NCBI RefSeq assembly: GCF_026210795.1
Contig: NC_089435.1
Coordinates: forward strand, 3,348,001-3,412,000
DNA from: Rhizophagus irregularis
Taxonomy: Eukaryota > Glomeromycota > Glomeromycetes > Glomerales > Glomeraceae
Reading direction: 5' to 3'
DNA length: 64,000 bases
Shown: positions 57,701 to 64,000 of the stretch, piece after piece
How positions within the stretch are numbered: the stretch's first letter is position 1
How the letters are laid out: each line of letters begins with the position of its first letter
Notes under the pieces: generated by a model
The model's input: the letters and a program-made list of their open reading frames with translations, nothing else
Databases searched by the model: none
What the model was told of the DNA's origin: nothing
Position numbers and translations under genes: made by a program

Positions 57701-60700
57701 ATTTTACAACCTGAAAATAATTTCCCGCAAGTTGATTGTGATGATATAAATTGGGATATGTATATTCTATACGAAGTTTTACCTGAATTGCACATCAAAT
57801 TACTTGACTATATTGTGGATCTTGAAGAAAATAGACGAAAACAAGAAACTAGTTACTTTCCACTTTCCATAAACAATCTTTGGCCGACTAAAAATGATTT
57901 AATAATTGATGTACTATACAAAAATTATGGTTTGAATGTTATTAAAAAACTAGGTTGTGGTAATCATAGAATATTTTGGACTGAGGCTAATGACGGGGAA
58001 TTCATTTCTTTAGAGGATGCTAAAATTTTTGAGCCAGAAAATGAAATTGCAGATATATTAATTAGTCTGGGAGTATCGGTTGTAATACTTGATGAAAATA
58101 AAATCGAAGAATTGAATAAAATTTTTGAATCTGGCGACCCTTCAAATTTCCTATATGAGCCTATCACCGGAGAATCAGTTTGTGAAATATTATGCGGGAT
58201 TTCTGATTATAATCTTAATCATACTTCATTATTCAAATTGCTTGATTTTATTCTACAAGATAAAAATGCTTATGAATTTCTTACTGGACTACCGTTAGTT
58301 CCATTGAGTGATGGTTCTGTTGGAAAGTTTGGTGATGTCTATTATATTGGAAAAAAAGAACATCTAGATTTGTTCCCGAGTACTGGTCCACCAAAATTTG
58401 TTTCTATTGATTTACCAAAGAAATTAATCAAAATATTTAATAAAGAAGATTTCTCCGCATACACAAATATCAAAAAATTTGATGCTTCGGCTCTCTTAGA
58501 TCTTTTAATGTTTGAATTACGGCCTTCAAAGGAAAGACCATGGGATCCATACGGAAACTCTATACCAAATTATGATTGGCTTATAAAGATTTGGTCAATA
58601 TTAATTAAAATGAAAGAAGAAAGAGAATTTACTAGACTTTCAAAATATCCTCTTTTGCCAGTGATTCAACCTTCCAAACTTATTCGACTTGATATAAAAG
58701 ATCCAGTTTTATATGTGTCTGACAATGGTCATTATTTATATCAAATACTATCAAAACTACAAGTTCGTTTTACTGATTTGAAATTTCCTGATAACGCTCA
58801 CCAATATTTCAAAAAATGTACATTAAGTTGTACTCCTTTAAACGTAATTAATTCTTTGAAGGTATCTTGTTCATTATTATTTAAGTCTATGGAGCAGCTG
58901 TTCGAAACTGGTAATCTATCATTGTCCGATTACGATAATTTTAGAAGATATATTAAAAATGAACTTCAATCTTTAATAGGTAAATAAGATTGTTTGCAAA
59001 AATGATTATTTTAATGGAAATGATTTGATATCTTATTATTTATCCCAATAGAACATGGACGAGAACAAAAAAATTTTATGGACATACTTCGATCTTTACC
59101 CATATGGCCAATACATTCCAATGAAAAAGGAGGAAAATTCATTGACGCCACATCTGGAAATCTTCTTACGTGCAGGTTGCCATTTTTTTCTTTCCATAAA
59201 AATACTGATTTCTATAGATGTGATAGTAAATCAGATTTTAATGCGCTTATTAAATTACGCCAAAAACAATCATTAGAAGCAACTTATATGAATGAACTAA
59301 ACTATTTTAAAAACTATATAGTACCAGATTTGGAAAATTTTGTACCTTCTCAAGACTATATTACTTTCTTGAAAAAGCTTTTATCTTTAGATAATATTGA
59401 TTATTTCAAACAATTTAAAATGGTACCTAACAAATCACTTACTGCTTTCGCGAGAGCAGATACTTTATATGACAATGATGAAATTTTATTTCACAACATT
59501 TTTGACACCGACAAATTTATACCGCCAGAATTACAAAACGATTCTGTTTGTTTAGAAGCTTTAGGAAGAATCGGGCTTAATCGCAGAGCAAATTGTGATA
59601 CATTTATTAAATGTGCACGAGAGATTGAATCTCAATTTCAACAACCGGATAAATTTCCAATAAATGTAGTCAAAATTCGAGCAAAATATTTAATAAATTA
59701 TTTATATACAAATAATTTTATGTTTTCAAACGATCAATGGAACCAAATTATATATATCAAATTCATTCCATCAGAAAAGTGTCTTCAGAGTCCATTTCAA
59801 GAGGAAGCAAAAGAAACTTTAGGATATGAAAATTTTGCAGTTCTTTGTTTTCAAAGATATAAGGAAGTATGTTGGACTCAAAGACCTTTATTTGAAAGAA
59901 GTGTTGAACCGGATAATTCATTTTGTGAACGATATTCAACTATTGGAAAACCATCTTTAGAAGAAATTATTAAACATTGGCTTTTTTTTATCGAAGAAAT
60001 TAAATCCAAAAATATTTGGAAGTCTTCAGATATAAAAAGCGTAATGGAAGAAATATATAAAATAATGAATGAATTTTCGCATGATGACGTTATGAAAGGG
60101 TTGATTAAATTAAAATTTAATGATTCTGACAAGAAATTGTTCTTAAATGGGGATGATCCATTAGACGAAAAAAGTTGGGTAGCAGGAAAGGAGCTTGTTT
60201 TTGGAATACAAGAAGATATTAAAGAGGGAATGTACAAAGTTCAAACATGTTTAATGCCATATAAAGATCTATTATTGCTTACGGGAGCTTATGAGATAAA
60301 TATAGAGGAGTTAGAAGAGTTAGAAAAGATAAAAAATTCAGAAAAAAATGCAAAAGTTGATCAAAAAGAAATATTGGTTAATGATTTATTAGATAAACTC
60401 ATAAAACAATCTAACAATGAATATCATGATGTTTTTTTCATTTTTGATGAAGAGCAAGAAAAAATTGGTGCTAACAGATATGTGCTTTCAGGTTCGTTAA
60501 ATTAATATTTTTTTTCCTGCTTATATATACAGTACTATACATATTTCCCTCAAATAATATTTTTTTTTTCACGCAGCGGCTTCTTCATATTTTAAAAGAA
60601 TGTTCTACAGTGGTTTAAGTGAATCATCAAGGGATGAAATCGAGGTTTCAATAAAAGGTATTCATCCGGATATATTTTGGATATTACTTCGATGGTTATA

Positions 60701-61097
60701 TGGACAAACTTTTGAAGATGCGGTAAAATCTGTTTTACGTAAGCCAGATGATTTTAAAACAGATCAATATTTATTATTTCTTATTAATATGTTACAAGTA
60801 ACTGATATTTATGACGTTGAAACGCTGAAAGATAAAGTAGAAGATACTATTATTAAAGGTCGATATATTGGTGTTCGTAATCTATGTAAAATTCTAATAT
60901 CTTCGGAAGATTTTAATGCACAACAATTAAGAAATTACTATATAAGACACATTATATCAAATAGGAAGCTTATAAAAGAGCAATTATTAAAACTTAATAC
61001 AAATGCGGCAAATGATGTTGAACAATTAGAAATATCACAAATGTCACAAAAATTAGAACCATTCTTAACAGTTAAAGAAGATAAAATGAATAATTAA
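51799..61097 (+). CDS. Giant sacsin-like protein: two Hsp90-type ATPase (SIRPT-like) repeats and a C-terminal BTB domain, 12 exons, about 2,814 aa
   Basis: Exons 51799-52120, 52196-52974, 53065-53115, 53184-54304, 54379-56171, 56257-56315, 56380-56418, 56503-57354, 57441-57512, 57584-58979, 59052-60491 and 60577-61097 join with every phase kept (8,445 nt). Repeat 1 begins YTSRLRKILEEYPDGSQILR, with the ATPase N-box EILQNSDDAQSTEQ (residues 36-49), then GPALISKN and the glycine box KIGVMGIGFNSIYHITD (105-121), followed by HGYFA and VSTNRRSLW. Repeat 2 starts near residue 1356 (EIYGQIESLTTRIENIV) with EFLQNADDAGAKQ, GPTIWIYND, FHITDFLSFVSGRYIVFLDP and PRGGVAYL, but has LDIRSLNCAFHITD where the glycine box should be. 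The C-terminus (about 2617 onward: YVLSAASSYFKRMFYSGLSE, IFWILLRWLYGQTF) is a BTB/POZ domain, a Cul3-adaptor or oligomer fold. Sacsin is an Hsp70/90-like chaperone; a chaperone plus degradation role is inferred. Confidence 0.85.
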
Positions 61098-61419
61098 CAT
61101 AATATAAATATTTTCACTTTAAATTTATCTTGCTCAAATAACGGATATATCCATTTCTTCAACCCATTCTTTTACCGTAGTCATTTTATCATTTATGTTT
61201 ATTTTATGTTATCATATACTATTATTTTTTTTTAAAAAAAAAAGAATTTCAGCGTTTACGCCGTTTTAGGAATTTTAAATGAATCCATTGATACAGTCTT
61301 TGGGCTCAACATATCATAATTGGGAAAAAAAAATGCTCACTATAGTGTAACAAGGAAACGCGTGACATGTCTGCGCCTGAACTATTCATTGTTTTTTAAT
61401 CATTTTTTGTAGTTCGTAT
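61098..61419. other. 3' flank of the sacsin-like gene
   Basis: A TTTTTTTTTAAAAAAAAAA palindrome near 61.23 kb is the only structure noted. Confidence 0.4.
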
Positions 61420-61880
61420 TTCTTTATTTTTTTAGTTTTTTTTTCAAACCGAAAAAATTTAATTATTTTCAATACCGAAAAAATTTTTTATTATTTTTAG
61501 TTTTTAGTTCAATACTGAAAAATTTTTTTTTATTTTTTTCGTTCAAATTTTTTTAATTTTTTTATTTTCAGTTTTTTGTTCAATACCGAATATATAATAT
61601 ATATATTTATTTTTTTTTTGGTTTTTGGTTTTTAGTTCAACAATTTTTTCATCATTTTTTTTATTTATTTATTTTTTTTTTTTTGGTTCAATATATTTGT
61701 TTGTTTATTTTTTTGGTACAAAGTACAAACCAAAAAAGAAATTTTTTTAATCGATTTTTTATTTTTATTTTTTTTGGTTTTGGTTTTTAGTTCAACAATT
61801 TTTTCATCATTTTTCTTATTATTTTTTTTTTTTGGTTCAAACCGAAAAATAAAATTTTTTTAATTGGTTTTTTTCTATTT
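61420..61880 (+). repeat. T-rich tract with TTCAATACCGAAAAA words
   Basis: Repeated TTTTTAGTTCAATACCGAAA, GGTTTTTAGTTCAACAATTT and TTGGTTCAAACCGAAAAA words alternate with T runs. TTTTGGTTTTTAGTTCAACA...TCATCATTTTT occurs twice (61.62 and 61.78 kb), about 155 bp apart. Related to the 48.24-kb tract. Confidence 0.7.
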
Positions 61881-62069
61881 TTCGATTATTGTTACACATT
61901 TTTTTTGTTGAATTTTTGTTAATAATTAATTAACATCAATAAAAAAAAAAGAATTTTTTTTTTATCGTTCATCTTTTATTGTAATTTTAGTCTCCATCCT
62001 CTAACATAAGTTGTAGTAAATTTTTAATGATATAAAGTAAAACATTTTTATTATATTGATTTATATATA

Positions 62070-62341
62070 CAGTAAATCATCAAGATGATATTAAAGCGGC
62101 TGCCATACTTCTTTCGTATATTATGTATCAACTTTTCTATAAATATAATGTATGAAGTATTGTTAATGCTGTAATTCAAGTGACTTCTTTTCAGGAAATA
62201 TTTGAAGTTGAGGTCCTGAATAATGTAAAAAAGATTATGTAAATAAAGAAAGACACTAACCTTTTCCAGAAGCTTATAATTAAATTAAAACTTTCTGCTG
62301 ATGCACTAGGCCAAAAATCTTTGAGAAAAACAGTCGAGTAA
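62070..62341 (+). pseudogene. Decayed spliced coding remnant of unknown family
   Basis: After a TATATACAG acceptor a frame reads NHQDDIKAAAILLSYIMYQL and FYKYN, then a GTATGA...TTTTCAG intron of about 50 bp, then EIFEVEVLNNVKKIM and a stop. A further block in another frame gives TNLFQKLIIKLKLSADALGQ and KSLRKTVE. It is protein-like but unrecognised and broken, and no start was found upstream. Confidence 0.3.
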
Positions 62342-63142
62342 AAAATTCTCTACCACTCTTAATGAATATAGAAAAGTCATATTACACGCGAAAAGTGTTT
62401 AACGACAACGAAACAAGATCTTCTATTAACAATTTTTTTTGAAATATTTAAATTTTTTCAAAACATAAGACGTATTGAAACAATAGAATTTTCATTAAAA
62501 TGCCATGAAGAATTGTATGTAAACTATATCGAAAAGATGTTGAAACTATAGGAAGACAAATTCAACTGCTCCATGAGGCGTAGCAAAAAAACAAAAGGAT
62601 AATAACATATGACCTTGGCAGTTTCATTGGACTGAAGTAATAATTATAATAATTATAAATTAAAAAATTTTTTATTCCATTTTTTTTTCTTGTAATTTGA
62701 CTATGCAATAAATAAAATGAGATTTTATAAAACTCGTTGCTTCGCACCGAGAGACTTTTTTATATAAAACAATCCAAGTGTGGCGGTATGAGTGAAAATT
62801 CGTAGTTACCGTTTTTCTGCAATGTTTATTTAGTTTTTGAAGCAATAAGGTGTAGAATAGTTCGACAGGTTACTATATTTAGATTCTTATAAATAGCAGA
62901 TCATTTTGATCTTATGAAAATAGAAAGAAATTTTAGGATAAATATTTAACCTTTATTTAATATTATTAAACCAAGCATATTATTGTATTTATTTATATTG
63001 TTAATAAAGTATGATTTTGTTAATATCTAAGGTGGCAAACGTGACTTATCACGGGCTTAGGTATTACACCGTATTTGTCGGTGACCTGTCGGCGAGACGT
63101 GCGGTAAAACGTTTGTAGGTGAAATGATTGTCAGAAAAGTAA
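62342..63142. other. Intergenic, with a G+C-richer patch
   Basis: 63.04-63.12 kb (ACGGGCTTAGGTATTACACC, GTCGGTGACCTGTCGGCGAG) is clearly richer in G+C than its surroundings and lies directly before the minisatellite. No tRNA-like fold or ORF found. Confidence 0.35.
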
Positions 63143-63262
63143 TTTGATAAAATGGCCATTCAGTAAAATGGCCATTCAGCGAAATGGCACTTCAGTGAAA
63201 CATCCCTCTGTAGGAATTGCTTCGGCAAAATGAGTTTCTGTGAAATGGGCTTCAGTGAAAAG
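63143..63262 (+). repeat. Degenerate 16-bp minisatellite (GTGAAATGGCCATTCA)
   Basis: Units GATAAAATGGCCATTCA, GTAAAATGGCCATTCA, GCGAAATGGCACTTCA, GTGAAACATCC..., GGCAAAATGAGTTTCT and GTGAAATGGGCTTCA follow each other, drifting from the consensus towards the right. The array holds about six or seven units. Confidence 0.7.
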
Positions 63263-64000
63263 CAGAAAAACATTGCTCTACACTTTTCAGTCTTTTTCAT
63301 CATTGTTTATTCACAGTTCATTTCCTTAATCGTAAAGTATCACAAAAATAAGTGCAATCATGATCTACGAATTAACCCATATCAGATATCCTATTATCAT
63401 TCAGTAACCAATTAAATTATCCTTTAATTTAATTTCATGATCTACAAATTAACAGTTAACCACCTGATATCTAATCCTTTCTTCATCTGATTCATAGTTT
63501 TAATGTCATTGCGGACCAATTAAAATACAATTTTAAACTACTGAAAAATTTATATACTAATTTTAAATATATAATACTGCGCCTCACAATTAATAAATTT
63601 ACTAGGCAAGTTACGGCATTACAACGGTGTGAATATCTGTCAGATATCCCGATTTTCTCATTTTTACTGTAGTACATATAATTCTGTTTATCATTTTATA
63701 GCAAAATAATTTACATATTTCTTTAAAAATCGGCAAAACAAACGTGAAACATAGCTGATAATTTGAAAAGTTCCTTATTGTATTTTTTCGAATTAATTCG
63801 TGATTCAAAATAAATACTAAGAATAATTTACTATTATTTCTTATTAATAAATGAAATCCAAAAGTGTATAAGGAGTTTCAGTAATAAGGGGTAAAGACCG
63901 AGTTCTAATAACTTTTATTGTTAATTATGGTTGTTCCAATGTAGATATAAAACGGGTCTCGATTTTTTTTTAACTTTTAAACGGAACGTTCTCTTTTGCA
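63263..64000. other. Intergenic to the right edge
   Basis: A+T rich. TTTAATTTCATGATCTACAA with TTAACAGTTAACCA...ATATC partly repeats CATGATCTACGAATTAACCC...ATATC (63.36 and 63.44 kb), a loose 75-bp duplication. No gene recognised. Confidence 0.4.

Overview
The window looks like nuclear DNA of an arbuscular mycorrhizal fungus of the Rhizophagus (Glomeromycotina) type. The base composition is very A+T rich, and introns are short (about 50-110 bp), many and GT-AG. Genes are separated by long repeat-rich stretches. The gene content matches that lineage: F-box/LRR proteins, kinases with a Cys-rich ribbon and a WTSGN...IDNFIQ motif, a Crinkler (CRN) protein, a RING-like/TPR protein and a sacsin-like Hsp90-ATPase protein. 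The assignment rests on protein style and was not checked by database search. No rRNA, tRNA or CRISPR array was recognised.

Layout. 1-2.4 kb: a decayed kinase fragment and two rearranged pieces that look like the N- and C-terminal ends of a USP7/Ubp15 deubiquitinase. 2.4-7 kb: repeat-rich intergenic DNA with one pogo-like MITE. 7.0-8.8 kb: intact F-box/LRR gene. 10.8-13.1 kb (minus): eight-exon amino-acid permease. 13-18.3 kb: intergenic repeats. 18.5-20.5 kb: small membrane protein, hairpin-forming tandem repeats and a possible decayed gene. 20.8-22.1 kb (minus): two-exon CRN N-terminal domain fused to a NYN (PIN-like) RNase domain. 25.2-26.8 kb: unknown small gene whose 3' part is repeated tail-to-tail in inverted orientation. 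27.2-28.3 kb: pyrimidine-rich dispersed repeat. 28.4-33.1 kb: duplicated promoter and first exon leading into a RING-like/TPR gene. 33.5-35 kb: kinase scraps. 36.3-39.8 kb (minus): an array of five kinase units, four of them N-lobe only, feeding into one kinase C-lobe; four of the five carry separate lesions. 40.1-41.9 kb: F-box pseudogene split by a MITE. 43.6 kb: a 221-bp hAT-like MITE with a perfect 8-bp target duplication. 45.6-47.4 kb: intact five-exon kinase. 48.2-50.8 kb: T-rich and pyrimidine-rich repeats. 51.8-61.1 kb: a 12-exon gene for about 2,814 residues with two sacsin-type repeats and a C-terminal BTB domain. 61.4-64 kb: T-rich repeats, a coding remnant and a minisatellite.

The intact genes point to signalling and protein quality control: a kinase, an F-box adaptor, a RING-like TPR protein, a BTB (possible Cul3 adaptor) sacsin-like protein and broken deubiquitinase pieces. 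All are eukaryotic expansion families, and there is no operon-like organisation. Exon models were joined by hand from splice sites, reading phase and family resemblance. For the permease, CRN-NYN, kinase and sacsin-BTB genes every junction keeps phase, which is the main support for those models.
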